Source: an uncultured Alphaproteobacteria bacterium
GTDB taxonomy: Bacteria > Pseudomonadota > Alphaproteobacteria > Puniceispirillales > Puniceispirillaceae
Assembly (NCBI GenBank): GCA_913031555.1
Contig: CAJWDO010000002.1
Coordinates: 1-30,550, forward strand
Length of the DNA stretch: 30,550 nt
Direction: 5' to 3'
The notes below the pieces were generated by a model. The model had not been told where the DNA came from. It searched no databases and saw only the letters and a list, made by a program, of their open reading frames with translations. The position numbers and the translations under genes were made by a program. Shown here piece by piece: positions 16,608 through 24,534 of the stretch (positions are counted from its first letter, which is position 1; each line of letters opens with the position of its first letter).

Positions 16608-18056
16608 TCAGCTGGCAATGAGCGAGCGCAGCAGCTGGACATCCTCGGCAATCCGCTTGTCACTGCTGACAAGGCTCTCGATTGTCCGCACGGCGTGCAT
16701 CACCGTGGTGTGGTCGCGGCCGCCGAACTGACGTCCGATTTCCGGATAGGAAAAGGATGTCAGGGTCTTTGCCAGATACATCGCGACCTGCCGTGGGCGG
16801 GCGATGTTGCGGGCACGGCGGGCGGAAAACATCTCTGCAACACGAACGTCGTAATGCGCCGCCACACGCTTCTGGATTTCGTCGATACTGACCTGGCGGC
16901 TGCTGGCCCGCAGCAGGTCGGTCAGAAGTTCGGCGGCGCTGTCGATGGTGATTTCGCGGCCAACAAGGCTGGCATGCGCGGCGATCCGGGTCAGCGCGCC
17001 TTCAAGCTCACGAACATTGCTCGAGATGCGGTGCGCCAGAAACTCCAGCACCTTGTCTGGAACTGCGATCCGGGCTCGCTCGGCCTTGGCCTGCAGAATG
17101 CCGAGCCGCAATTCATAGTCGGCGGGGTGAATGTCGGCCACCATGCCCCATCCAAGCCGTGAGCGCAGCCGTTCCTCAAGCCCCTCAAGATCGGTCGGCG
17201 ACTTGTCAGCCGACACAATCACCTGTCGGCCATCCTCGACCAGAGCGTTGAAGGTATGGAAGAATTCTTCCTGCGTTGAGTCCTTGCCGCTGATGAATTG
17301 TACATCGTCGATCATCAGAACGTCGACCGAGCGGAATTGCTCCTTGAACGACATCGTGTCACGGAACCGCAGCGCCTGCACAAACCGGTACATGAATTTT
17401 TCGGCCGACAGATAGACGACATGGCGGCTGGGGTCCTGTTCGCGGATATGCCAGGCAATGGCGTGCATGAGATGCGTTTTGCCAAGGCCGACACCGCCAT
17501 AGAGGAACAGGGGGTTGAAAGCCACGGTCGCGGATTCGGCGGTTCGGCGGGCGACCGCAAAGGCAAGCTCGTTCGGCTTGCCAACGACGAAATTGGCAAA
17601 GGTGTAACGCGGGTCAAGCCCGGCGCCAAGTGGCCCGCCGGCCTGCGCCCCGGTGTTTGATGCCGCGCGTTTCTGCTGTGACATGCGCGGCGCCTGATGG
17701 CTGGCGAGGCTGATCTCGACCTTGCGTACAGTTCCGTATTCGGCCGCCGAGATGACCCGCAGCCTGTCGGCGTACTGGCTTGTCACCCTTTCGCGTGCCA
17801 GCATCGAGCTGGCCTCGAGTATCAGCGTGCCGTCCTCAAGCCGACTGACTCGCAGCGGCTTGATCCAGTTCCGCCACGCTGCCTCACCGATGTCCTGACG
17901 CATGCGGTTGGTCACCCGCTCCCATGCGTCATCCGCCGGCGCTGTGCTGTCCGCTCTGTTCGGTGATGGATTGGTTGCCTGGGGCGCATCTGCGCCTGGG
18001 ACATCCTGCTGGTGAGGCTTGCTGTCAGACTGATCTGGATATTGTCTGTCCGACAT
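16608..18056 (-). CDS. dnaA: Chromosomal replication initiator protein DnaA
   Basis: 482 residues from the ATG at 18056. It binds DnaA boxes and melts the origin. Domain I is WERVTNRMRQDIGEAAWRNW, after a charged, Gln/Pro-rich N-terminal tail of about 40 residues. The AAA+ domain has Walker A GGVGLGKTHLMHAI, Walker B VLMIDDVQFISGK and RLRSRLGWG. Domain IV shows the DNA-binding signature GGRDHTTVMHAVRTIE. The start is set by GGGGA 8 bases upstream; an ATG five codons earlier and a TTG at 18089 are less supported. The frame from the TTG runs through a 15-base tandem repeat, another reason to prefer the later start. Confidence 0.97.
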   Translation of the reverse strand: MSDRQYPDQSDSKPHQQDVPGADAPQATNPSPNRADSTAPADDAWERVTNRMRQDIGEAAWRNWIKPLRVSRLEDGTLILEASSMLARERVTSQYADRLRVISAAEYGTVRKVEISLASHQAPRMSQQKRAASNTGAQAGGPLGAGLDPRYTFANFVVGKPNELAFAVARRTAESATVAFNPLFLYGGVGLGKTHLMHAIAWHIREQDPSRHVVYLSAEKFMYRFVQALRFRDTMSFKEQFRSVDVLMIDDVQFISGKDSTQEEFFHTFNALVEDGRQVIVSADKSPTDLEGLEERLRSRLGWGMVADIHPADYELRLGILQAKAERARIAVPDKVLEFLAHRISSNVRELEGALTRIAAHASLVGREITIDSAAELLTDLLRASSRQVSIDEIQKRVAAHYDVRVAEMFSARRARNIARPRQVAMYLAKTLTSFSYPEIGRQFGGRDHTTVMHAVRTIESLVSSDKRIAEDVQLLRSLIAS

Positions 18057-18064
18057 GCGGCTGG

Positions 18065-18069
18065 TCCCC
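18065..18069 (-). promoter_or_regulatory. Ribosome binding site deciding the dnaA start
   Basis: GGGGA on the minus strand, 8 bases before ATG at 18056. The upstream alternatives at 18071 (ATG) and 18089 (TTG) have no comparable site. Confidence 0.55.
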
Positions 18070-18073
18070 ATCG

Positions 18074-18103
18074 ATTCGATAATATGCAATTCGACAATAT
18101 GCC
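18074..18103. repeat. 15-bp near-perfect tandem repeat in the dnaA leader
   Basis: ATTCGATAATATGCA (18074-18088) is followed directly by ATTCGACAATATGCC (18089-18103), with two differences in 15. On the minus strand the units contain TTATCGAAT and TTGTCGAAT, which share only the first part of a DnaA box. The repeat lies just upstream of the dnaA ribosome site. Confidence 0.7.
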
Positions 18104-18128
18104 GACGGTCGACGTTGGCGACCTTGGG

Positions 18129-18140
18129 ATGACATTACGT
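18129..18140. repeat. 12-bp direct repeat, copy 1 (ATGACATTACGT)
   Basis: Exact copy of the 12-mer at 18291-18302, 162 bases away in the same orientation, both upstream of dnaA. It overlaps the weak candidate -10 element of dnaA. Confidence 0.75.
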
Positions 18141-18154
18141 GCTGGCACTCCGCC

Positions 18155-18163
18155 TGTGCAAGA
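18155..18163 (-). promoter_or_regulatory. DnaA-box-like 9-mer
   Basis: TCTTGCACA on the minus strand matches the TTWTNCACA consensus at all positions but the second. It is single and overlaps the candidate -35 of dnaA, which would suit autoregulation. One near match in 300 bases could be chance. Confidence 0.35.
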
Positions 18164-18290
18164 TGGTCGGTACGGTGAAACAGCAAATAAAGCTGTCTCA
18201 ACTGCAGAAATTTTTGTTGACAGGTGGCAGCGCTCAATGGTGGCGATGAGGGACGAAAGTGAAAAATTTCAGTACCCGAATCGGTGTTGC

Positions 18291-18302
18291 ATGACATTAC
18301 GT
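18291..18302. repeat. 12-bp direct repeat, copy 2 (ATGACATTACGT)
   Basis: Second exact copy of the 12-mer found at 18129-18140. Confidence 0.75.
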
Positions 18303-18383
18303 CTCAACATCAACGGCCAAGTGGAAACTTTTTTCTGCAGACGGTAACACATCATATGCCAGATATGGGCCAGGCCAGCCCAT

Positions 18384-18415
18384 AAAAAACGCCCGGCCGA
18401 GGACGACCAGGCGTT
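18384..18415 (-). terminator. Intrinsic terminator of rpsT
   Basis: On the minus strand a 12-bp stem (AACGCCTGGTCG pairing with CGGCCGGGCGTT, two G-U pairs) with a TCCT loop is followed by a run of T. It lies 26 bases after the rpsT stop and separates rpsT from dnaA transcription. Confidence 0.88.
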
Positions 18416-18440
18416 GAAACAGTGCGATTCGACGGGTGCG

Positions 18441-18707
18441 TCAGGCAGCAACGGCCTTCACACGCGCGGCAAGGCGCGAAATCTTGCGCGATGCGGTGTT
18501 GCGATGCAGCACGCCGCGAGTCACGCCGCGCTGAATTTCGGGCTGCGCATTACGCAAGGCTGTTCGGGCGTTCTCGGCATCACCGGATTCAATGGCCATC
18601 TCGACCTTTTTCACGAAGGTACGGATGCGGCTCATGCGGGCGCCATTTATGGCTGCGCGACGCGCGTTGCGGCGGATCCGCTTCTTGGCAGAAGTATGAT
18701 TAGCCAT
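18441..18707 (-). CDS. rpsT: 30S ribosomal protein S20
   Basis: 88 residues, the normal S20 length. It binds the 16S rRNA 5' domain early in small-subunit assembly. The N-terminus MANHTSAKKRIRRNARRAAI and the basic helical repeats through HRNTASRKISRLAARVKA are diagnostic. AGGATGG lies 4 bases before the ATG. A good promoter precedes it (18741-18769) and an intrinsic terminator follows, so it is a one-gene unit. The position next to dnaA is common in alphaproteobacteria. Confidence 0.97.
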   Translation of the reverse strand: MANHTSAKKRIRRNARRAAINGARMSRIRTFVKKVEMAIESGDAENARTALRNAQPEIQRGVTRGVLHRNTASRKISRLAARVKAVAA

Positions 18708-18740
18708 CGAACCATCCTGTTAAATTTATATAAGTTGCGG

Positions 18741-18769
18741 CTTATCGCTGATTTCCAAGGGCTCGTCAA
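18741..18769 (-). promoter_or_regulatory. Sigma-70-type promoter of rpsT
   Basis: Minus strand TTGACG (18764-18769), 17-base spacer, GATAAG (18741-18746). The predicted transcript start near 18734 gives a leader of about 27 bases, rich in A/T. Confidence 0.55.
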
Positions 18770-18806
18770 GCCATTTTGCACCGCAGAAAGGCGCTGTGGC
18801 GCCGCG

Positions 18807-19208
18807 TCAGCGCGGGCTCAGCCGGATCCGCCAGAGACGTCCCACCGAGGTGTCGACCTGTGCCAGACCCAAGCTCTCATTGCCGCGCTCCCAATTGCCA
18901 TCCGATCCGACCCAGCCAAGGCTTGCCAGTGCATCATTATAATAGGTGAAGACACCGTCGGAATTGACCGAGGATGACGCAAAAACGAGAACAATCCGGC
19001 CACCGGGCGAATCAAAGGCAAAACCAAGCTCCGGCTCGATTGTCATGCCGGACATGATCGGCAGATCACCAACCCATTGCTGCTGGGGGCTCTGCGCGCG
19101 AAGGTTTGTGCCGGCAAGCATCATCACGCCGAAAACTGTCACAGCCAGCAGCGTCGCGACCAGCGACCGACGGACATTCATCATGGGTTTCACAGGCGGA
19201 ATCGACAT
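18807..19208 (-). CDS. Small secreted or membrane-anchored protein of unknown function
   Basis: 133 residues. An N-terminal hydrophobic segment (about 14-36, SLVATLLAVTVFGVMMLAG) followed by NLRAQS looks like a signal peptide or anchor, so the rest is probably periplasmic. The mature part (WVGDLPIMSGMTIEPELGFAFDSPGGRI continuing to a YYNDALASLGW segment) has the look of small alphaproteobacterial proteins with a 'LPLMPGL...FD.P.GRI...FY...L..LGW' pattern, often found by mutM; their function is not known to me. It begins 14 bases after mutM on the same strand, hence co-transcribed. No catalytic motif is visible. Confidence 0.75.
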   Translation of the reverse strand: MSIPPVKPMMNVRRSLVATLLAVTVFGVMMLAGTNLRAQSPQQQWVGDLPIMSGMTIEPELGFAFDSPGGRIVLVFASSSVNSDGVFTYYNDALASLGWVGSDGNWERGNESLGLAQVDTSVGRLWRIRLSPR

Positions 19209-19222
19209 GACTTCAGGCTACC

Positions 19223-20044
19223 TCAGCGCTGACAGTCGGGACAGTAAAAACTGCTGCGTCCCGACTGGACAAGACTGCGGATGGTGGTGCCGCAGGCGCG
19301 GCACGACTCGCCGGCACGGCCATAGACCGACAGGCGCTGCACGAAATAACCGATCTCACCACCAGGCTGAACATGGTCACGAAGGCTGGTACCGCCATCC
19401 TCGATGGCCCGCGTCAGCACATCCCTTATTGCCGCCGCCAACCGGTCGGCGCGCTGTCGGCGAATGGTATAGCCCCGCCGGCGCGGTGAAATCCCGGCAC
19501 CGAACAGCGCCTCGCAGGCATAGATATTACCGATTCCGGCAACAAGCCGCTGATCAAGAAGCGCTGTCTTGATCGGGCCGCGCCGCGCCGCCAGTCTCGC
19601 GGTCAATGTCGCCGCCGAGAATTCATTGCCAAGCGGTTCCGGCCCCATATCCGCCAGCATCGGATGGATATCTTCGCTGAACAGGTCGATCCAGCCGAAG
19701 CGGCGCGGGTCGTTGAAGACCACCCAGCACGGACTGGCGGCTCCTTGCATCTCCAGAACCATATGGTCATGCTTGCCGATGGCGGGCCTTTGATGATGGA
19801 TTCGCACCGATCCCGACATGCCAAGATGCATCAGCATCGTCTCATCGCCATCAAGCGACACCAGCAGGAACTTGCCACGTCTGGCCAGCGGTCCCACCAT
19901 CCGGCCGGTCAGGCGCGCCGCCAGATTGTCCGGTAGTGGCCAGCGCAAATCCGGTCTGCCGACATGCGCGGCGCCGATCCAGCGGCCCTCCATCGCCGGC
20001 ACCAGCGCCAGGCGCACGGTTTCAACCTCGGGAAGCTCAGGCAT
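19223..20044 (-). CDS. mutM: Formamidopyrimidine-DNA glycosylase
   Basis: 273 residues, typical for Fpg. It removes 8-oxoguanine and formamidopyrimidines from DNA and cleaves the abasic site. The N-terminal MPELPEVETV provides the catalytic proline and glutamate; Lys58 in ARRGKFLLV is the conserved active-site lysine; GIGNIYACEALF is the helix-two-turn-helix. A C-terminal C4 zinc finger is complete (CRACG and CPDC, 16 residues apart). The ribosome site is weak. It is divergent from ubiE with 181 bases between. The small secreted protein is likely the second gene of its transcript. Confidence 0.97.
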   Translation of the reverse strand: MPELPEVETVRLALVPAMEGRWIGAAHVGRPDLRWPLPDNLAARLTGRMVGPLARRGKFLLVSLDGDETMLMHLGMSGSVRIHHQRPAIGKHDHMVLEMQGAASPCWVVFNDPRRFGWIDLFSEDIHPMLADMGPEPLGNEFSAATLTARLAARRGPIKTALLDQRLVAGIGNIYACEALFGAGISPRRRGYTIRRQRADRLAAAIRDVLTRAIEDGGTSLRDHVQPGGEIGYFVQRLSVYGRAGESCRACGTTIRSLVQSGRSSFYCPDCQR

Positions 20045-20225
20045 ATCAGGACATGGTTCCCACAGGGTGGCTCTTCAGGGGCTGGTCGATAGCAGGTCGC
20101 GACATTATATAGGGTCCTTGCGGGGCATTTTCGTGTATCACATGGTGCTTAACTTTATCCGGCGACAGCATAGCCGGAAAACCCCGTGACGGAAGACCCG
20201 TCGCACCAGATTACGGACCGTCAGC

Positions 20226-21002
20226 ATGAGTCAGCGTCAAGCCACCCCAAAAGCCGATCTAGGCGACGAGAATATCGATTTCGGATTCCGCACGGTACGT
20301 CGCACGGAAAAGGCCGGGCTGGTCCGCGATGTGTTCGATTCGGTGGCAACCCGCTATGACATCATGAATGATCTGATGAGCGGCGGTGTGCATCGGTTGT
20401 GGAAGGCCGCGATGGTCGACTGGATGGCCCCCCAGCCCTGGCAGCATCTTGTCGATCTTGCCGGCGGCACCGGCGATATCAGTCTTCGCTTCCTGAAAGC
20501 CGGCGGCGGCAGCGCATCTGTCACCGACATCAATGAATCCATGCTGGCGGCCGGGCGTGGGCGGCGCGATCTCGGCAAGTTCGCCGACAGGCTGAGCTGG
20601 TGCGCCGGCAATGCCGAGGCGCTGCCTTTCGAGACCGCAAGCGCCGATCTTGTGACCATCGCCTTTGGGCTTCGCAATGTCACCAACCGCGAGGCCGCGC
20701 TTGCCGAGGCTTACCGGATCCTGCGGCCCGGCGGACGCTTCCTGTGTCTCGAGTTCTCGCAGGTCAGCAATGATGTGCTGGCGCGGGCCTATGATTCCTG
20801 GTCGTTCAATGTCCTGCCACGGCTTGGCCAGCTTGTTGCCGGTGATGCCGACAGCTATCGTTATCTGGTGGAATCGATCCGCACCTTCCCGTCCCCTGAA
20901 ATTCTGGCTGACATGTTCGCCGGGGCCGGCTTTGCCCAGGTGCGGGTGCGCCGTCTGTCCGGCGGCATTGCCTGTATCCATTCCGGCTGGAAGCTCGACT
21001 GA
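20226..21002 (+). CDS. ubiE: Demethylmenaquinone/2-methoxy-6-polyprenyl-1,4-benzoquinol C-methyltransferase
   Basis: 258 residues. It is the SAM-dependent C-methyltransferase of ubiquinone (and menaquinone) synthesis. The UbiE/COQ5 signature is clear: VRDVFDSVATRYDIMNDLMS, SAM motif I LVDLAGGTGDIS (75-86), NAEALPFETASADLVTIAFGLRN, PGGRFLCLEFS, and the C-terminal LSGGIACIHSGWKLD. The stop overlaps the ubiB start by one base (TGATG), so ubiE and ubiB are translationally coupled. It heads the ubiE-ubiB-coaBC-dut-moeB run. The 181-base divergent gap to mutM must hold its promoter; two small stem-loops are there but no clear -35/-10. Confidence 0.96.
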   Translation: MSQRQATPKADLGDENIDFGFRTVRRTEKAGLVRDVFDSVATRYDIMNDLMSGGVHRLWKAAMVDWMAPQPWQHLVDLAGGTGDISLRFLKAGGGSASVTDINESMLAAGRGRRDLGKFADRLSWCAGNAEALPFETASADLVTIAFGLRNVTNREAALAEAYRILRPGGRFLCLEFSQVSNDVLARAYDSWSFNVLPRLGQLVAGDADSYRYLVESIRTFPSPEILADMFAGAGFAQVRVRRLSGGIACIHSGWKLD

Positions 21003-22513
21003 TGCGCGCCTCAGGCCTGCAGATGCTGCTGGCGCTGTGTCGCCTGCCGATGATCGGCTGGCATCTGGGCCGGGCCGGTACGCTGGGGCATCTGGCGCGG
21101 GTGTCCATGTTGCCGATCTGGATGCGGCGCATCTGCAGACTCGCCGATATGATGGTGCGCTCACGCAGCGCCCGCAGTGATGCCGGTGCCGCGCTCGCCG
21201 AAGCGCTGATCCGGCTGGGGCCGGGCTTCATCAAATTTGGCCAGGCCCTGTCAACGCGCTCTGATCTGATCGGGCCGGAAATGGCCCTGTCTCTCAGCCA
21301 GCTGCAGGACCGCTTGCCACCCTTCAGTTCGCGTCTGGCACAAGCGCAGATCGAGACCGAACTCGGCGCCAGCCTCGACAGCGTGTTTTCAGACTTCAAC
21401 CCGAAACCGGTTGCCGCTGCCTCTATCGCCCAGGTCCATAAAGCTGCCTTGAAAGACGGGCGGCAGGTAGCGGTAAAGCTGCTGCGACCGGGGATTCGGC
21501 GGCGCATGCAAGCCGATACCAGCCTGTTTTATTCGCTGGCCCGCATTCTGGAATGGCTGGCACCCGATCTGCGACGTCTGAAGCTGGTGACCGCTGTCGA
21601 CCAGTTTACCCAGATTTCGGATATCGAGCTGGATTTGCGCCTTGAAGCCGCTGCTGCCGGCAAGCTTGCCGACAATATGGCCGATGATTCCGGCATCCAT
21701 ATTCCCTGGATTGATCTTGAACACACCACCTCGGAAATGCTGGTCATCGAATGGGTGGACGGCATCAGCATTGATGATGTCAGCGCCCTGACAGCCGCCG
21801 GTCATGATATCGGCAAAATCACCGAGGCGGCGGCGCGCTGTTTCTTCAACCAGGTGTTTCGTGACGGCTTTTTCCATGCCGACATGCACCCGGGCAATAT
21901 CTTCATCGCGCCTGACGGCACGCTCGTGCCGATTGATTTCGGCATCATGGGGCAGCTGGACTTCACCGACAGGCTGTTCCTTGCCCGCCTGCTGACAGCG
22001 ATGCTGGACCGCGATTATGACCTTGTTGCCCGCCTTCATGCCGATGCCGGTATGCTGGGCGAGGATGTGGCGCTGGCGCAGTTCGCCCTGTCCGTGCGCG
22101 CGGTGGCTGACCCGATTATGGGCAAGGCGCTTGGCGAGGTGTCACTTGGCACGGTACTTGGACAGATATTCCAGCTGTCGACACGTTTTTCCATTGAGGT
22201 GCAGCCGCAGTTCAATCTCTTGCAGAAAACCATGATGATGGCAGAAGGCGTGGCGCGGCAGCTCAATCCCGATGCCGATATGTGGACGCTGGCCCGGCCA
22301 CTGGCGGCAGACTGGATGCAGGCCGAGGCCAGCTTCACCCGCCGCGCCGAAGTCATTCTTGAAGAGGCATTGTCAGTGGCAGCGCGCCTGCCGCGCATTC
22401 TGGCGGCGCTGGAAGAAACAAGACCCGCACCCGAACCTGCACCGCGCCCGTTTCTGCCCCTTGCGCTGTCTTGTCTGGCAGTGGCGCTTGCTCTTCTCAG
22501 CTTTTTCACGTAA
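21002..22513 (+). CDS. ubiB: UbiB/ADCK-type atypical kinase for ubiquinone biosynthesis
   Basis: 503 residues, a membrane-linked atypical kinase/ATPase required for ubiquinone production. The family-defining KxGQ motif is FIKFGQALSTR (Lys78-Gln81), the Ala-rich loop AAASIAQVH replaces the usual P-loop (138-146), the ATP lysine is Lys159 in VAVKLL, and the catalytic parts HADMHPGN and the DFG motif in PIDFGIMG follow. One or two hydrophobic helices close the protein (PFLPLALSCLAVALALLSFF), as expected for its membrane anchor. It directly follows ubiE and precedes coaBC by 30 bases. Confidence 0.96.
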   Translation: MRASGLQMLLALCRLPMIGWHLGRAGTLGHLARVSMLPIWMRRICRLADMMVRSRSARSDAGAALAEALIRLGPGFIKFGQALSTRSDLIGPEMALSLSQLQDRLPPFSSRLAQAQIETELGASLDSVFSDFNPKPVAAASIAQVHKAALKDGRQVAVKLLRPGIRRRMQADTSLFYSLARILEWLAPDLRRLKLVTAVDQFTQISDIELDLRLEAAAAGKLADNMADDSGIHIPWIDLEHTTSEMLVIEWVDGISIDDVSALTAAGHDIGKITEAAARCFFNQVFRDGFFHADMHPGNIFIAPDGTLVPIDFGIMGQLDFTDRLFLARLLTAMLDRDYDLVARLHADAGMLGEDVALAQFALSVRAVADPIMGKALGEVSLGTVLGQIFQLSTRFSIEVQPQFNLLQKTMMMAEGVARQLNPDADMWTLARPLAADWMQAEASFTRRAEVILEEALSVAARLPRILAALEETRPAPEPAPRPFLPLALSCLAVALALLSFFT

Positions 22514-22543
22514 ATTCACAAATATTCAAGTATTGGTGATTTC

Positions 22544-24085
22544 ATGAAAAAACATGATGTTCAGACCATTATCACCGCGCTGGGTGGACGGGCGCAGCTG
22601 CAGGCACTTCTTGGTGTCGGGGCCAGCGCTGTCAGCAACTATCTGGCGCGCGATGAACTGCCGCAGCGGGCGGTTGGGCCGGTCTGTGAGGCATTGCGCG
22701 CCCGCGGGTTCAGCGTTGATCCAACCTGCCTTGAAATTATCGGCCAGAGCGTTCCGCCTGCTGGCCCCGCCCCGCATATCGACCCGCATCTGGCCAAACA
22801 AAATCTGGCCGAACAGAATCTTGCGGGCGGGCCTCAGATCGGGGGCGGGGCAGCTGCCAGCGTCTTGTCTGACACGCGCAGATCGACCGGCAGCGCCCGT
22901 GTCCTGCTGATCGTTGGCGGCGGCATCGCGGCCTACAAGGCGCTGGATGTTGCCCGCCGCCTGCAGGATCACGATATTGCTGTGACCGGCGTCATGACAG
23001 GGTCTGCCAGCGCGTTTATCACGCCTCTCAGCCTGGCCGCCCTGACCGGCGAGAAAACCTATACCGATCTCTTTTCGCTGACTGACGAAGCGGAAATGGG
23101 GCATATCCAGCTGGCCCGCCAGACCGATCTGGTGCTGGTGGTGCCGGCGACAGCCAATCTCATGGCACGCACAGCCAACGGGCTTGCTGATGATCTTGCA
23201 ACGACCATCCTTTTGGCCACAACCGCGCCGGTTATGATGGCACCCGCGATGAATCAGGCGATGTGGGGCCACCCGGCAACACAGGCCAATCACACCACGC
23301 TTGTCGCCCGCGGGATCGGGATGATCGGTCCTGATGATGGCGGCATGGCCTGCGGCGAGGAAGGAACCGGACGGCTCAGCCCGACTGACGAGATTGTCGA
23401 TGCGGTCGTGGCCAAGCTGGCTGGCCGCCACAAGACACTGGCAGGCCGCCATGCGCTGGTGACCTCGGGCCCGACAATAGAGCCGATTGATTCGGTGCGC
23501 TTCATCGCCAATCGGTCATCAGGAAAGCAGGGCCACGCCATTGCCGCTGCGCTGGCGGCGCGCGGGGCGAAGGTTACCCTTGTCAGCGGTCCGGTCACCC
23601 TGCCGCAGCCCCCGCATGTCACCCATATCGCTGTTGAAAGCGCCCGCGAGATGATGGATGCCTGCACGGCGGCCCTGCCTGCCGATATTGCCATCTGCGC
23701 GGCTGCTGTGGCGGACTGGCATGTGGCTGGCGATACATCTGGCAAGCTGAAAAAGGATACTGCGGGGCCGCCGCAGATTGAACTGGTGGAAAACCCGGAT
23801 ATTCTGGCAAGCCTCTCAACCCACAAGAAACGGCCGCAGCTGGTTATCGGTTTTGCCGCAGAAGCAGAAAATCTGCGGGCGAATGCCGCCGCCAAGCGCG
23901 CGCGCAAGGGCTGTGACTGGATTCTGGCGAATGCCGTCACCCGCGCCGATGGCAGCAGCGTGTTCGACAGCGACAGCAATGGTGCGTTGCTGCTGGCCGG
24001 AAACAGCTGTGAGGACTGGCCGCAGATGCCGAAGACAGCGCTTGCCGAAAGGCTGGCGGACCGGATCGAGGCGCATTTCGCATGA
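22544..24085 (+). CDS. coaBC: CoaBC (phosphopantothenoylcysteine synthetase/decarboxylase) with an extra N-terminal HTH-like domain
   Basis: 513 residues against about 400 for usual CoaBC. Residues 1-60 (DVQTIITALGGRAQLQALLG, then VGASAVSNYLARDELPQ) look like a Cro/YdaS-type helix-turn-helix; a low-complexity linker with the repeat LAKQN/LAEQN follows to about 117. From 118 the standard enzyme begins: CoaC flavoprotein RVLLIVGGGIAAYKALD, MGHIQLARQ (catalytic His), PAMNQAMW, ACGEEGTGR (flap Cys); then CoaB with VTSGPTIEPIDSVRFIANRS, SSGKQG, AAAVADW and SGKLKKD. It makes 4'-phosphopantetheine for coenzyme A. There is no stop or ATG between the parts; only a TTG near codon 108 could start enzyme alone. 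The stop overlaps dut by 4 bases. Confidence 0.93.
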   Translation: MKKHDVQTIITALGGRAQLQALLGVGASAVSNYLARDELPQRAVGPVCEALRARGFSVDPTCLEIIGQSVPPAGPAPHIDPHLAKQNLAEQNLAGGPQIGGGAAASVLSDTRRSTGSARVLLIVGGGIAAYKALDVARRLQDHDIAVTGVMTGSASAFITPLSLAALTGEKTYTDLFSLTDEAEMGHIQLARQTDLVLVVPATANLMARTANGLADDLATTILLATTAPVMMAPAMNQAMWGHPATQANHTTLVARGIGMIGPDDGGMACGEEGTGRLSPTDEIVDAVVAKLAGRHKTLAGRHALVTSGPTIEPIDSVRFIANRSSGKQGHAIAAALAARGAKVTLVSGPVTLPQPPHVTHIAVESAREMMDACTAALPADIAICAAAVADWHVAGDTSGKLKKDTAGPPQIELVENPDILASLSTHKKRPQLVIGFAAEAENLRANAAAKRARKGCDWILANAVTRADGSSVFDSDSNGALLLAGNSCEDWPQMPKTALAERLADRIEAHFA

Positions 24086-24531
24086 CCAGCCCGGTGATCC
24101 AGATCATGCAATTGCCGCATGCCAGCGGGCTGCCGCTGCCAGCCTATGCCACTGATGGTGCTGCCGGCATGGATCTGTGTGCCGCCGTGACTGAAGAACT
24201 TGTTCTGGCTGCGGGCGCACGTGGCGCCGTGCCGACCGGTCTTGCCATGGCAATTGCACCCGGGCATGAGGTGCAGATTCGCCCCCGCTCCGGCCTTGCC
24301 CTGACGCAAGGGGTAACAGTGGCCAATGCCCCCGGCACCATCGACAGTGATTATCGCGGCGAGGTGAAGGTCATCCTGATCAATCTGGGCACATCCGATT
24401 TTGTCATTTCCCGCGGCATGCGCATTGCCCAGATGGTGGCCGCGCCAGTCATGCAGGCGGAGCTGGAGCCTGTCGAGGCGCTGCCTGATACGGCGCGCGG
24501 GGATGGCGGCTTCGGGTCAACCGGGGTCTGA
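24082..24531 (+). CDS. dut: dUTP diphosphatase (dUTPase)
   Basis: 149 residues, the normal length of the trimeric enzyme. It hydrolyses dUTP to dUMP and keeps uracil out of DNA. All five motifs are visible: DGAAGMDLCA, RPRSGLALTQG, GTIDSDYRGEVKVILIN with the catalytic Asp and Tyr, RGMRIAQMV, and the C-terminal RGDGGFGSTG flap. The ATG overlaps the coaBC stop as ATGA, which shows translational coupling. The pairing of coaBC with dut is widespread in bacteria. Confidence 0.97.
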   Translation: MTSPVIQIMQLPHASGLPLPAYATDGAAGMDLCAAVTEELVLAAGARGAVPTGLAMAIAPGHEVQIRPRSGLALTQGVTVANAPGTIDSDYRGEVKVILINLGTSDFVISRGMRIAQMVAAPVMQAELEPVEALPDTARGDGGFGSTGV

Positions 24532-24534
24532 TCA

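Larger units (their letters stand above)
18104..18383. other. Non-coding region upstream of dnaA, candidate origin or dnaA control region
   Basis: No gene is seen between the dnaA leader and the rpsT terminator. The stretch is visibly richer in A/T runs than the flanking genes. It holds a 12-base direct repeat (18129-18140 and 18291-18302), an inverted pair CTGCAGAAA (18202-18210) with TTTCTGCAG (18332-18340), a second inverted pair GAAATTTTT (18207-18215) with AAAAATTTC (18262-18270), and one DnaA-box-like 9-mer at 18155-18163. A weak possible dnaA promoter reads TTGCAC (18156-18161), 18 bases, TAATGT (18132-18137) on the minus strand. Alphaproteobacterial origins are often not next to dnaA, so an oriC call is only a hypothesis. 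Confidence 0.4.

Noticed and set aside
20259..21164. Open frame of 301 codons antisense to ubiE
   Set aside because: Mirror of UbiE codons; no ribosome site or recognisable domain.
23290..24309. Open frame of 339 codons antisense to coaBC and dut
   Set aside because: Both sense genes have complete motifs and tight operon overlaps; the antisense product is low-complexity Ser/Ala-rich.
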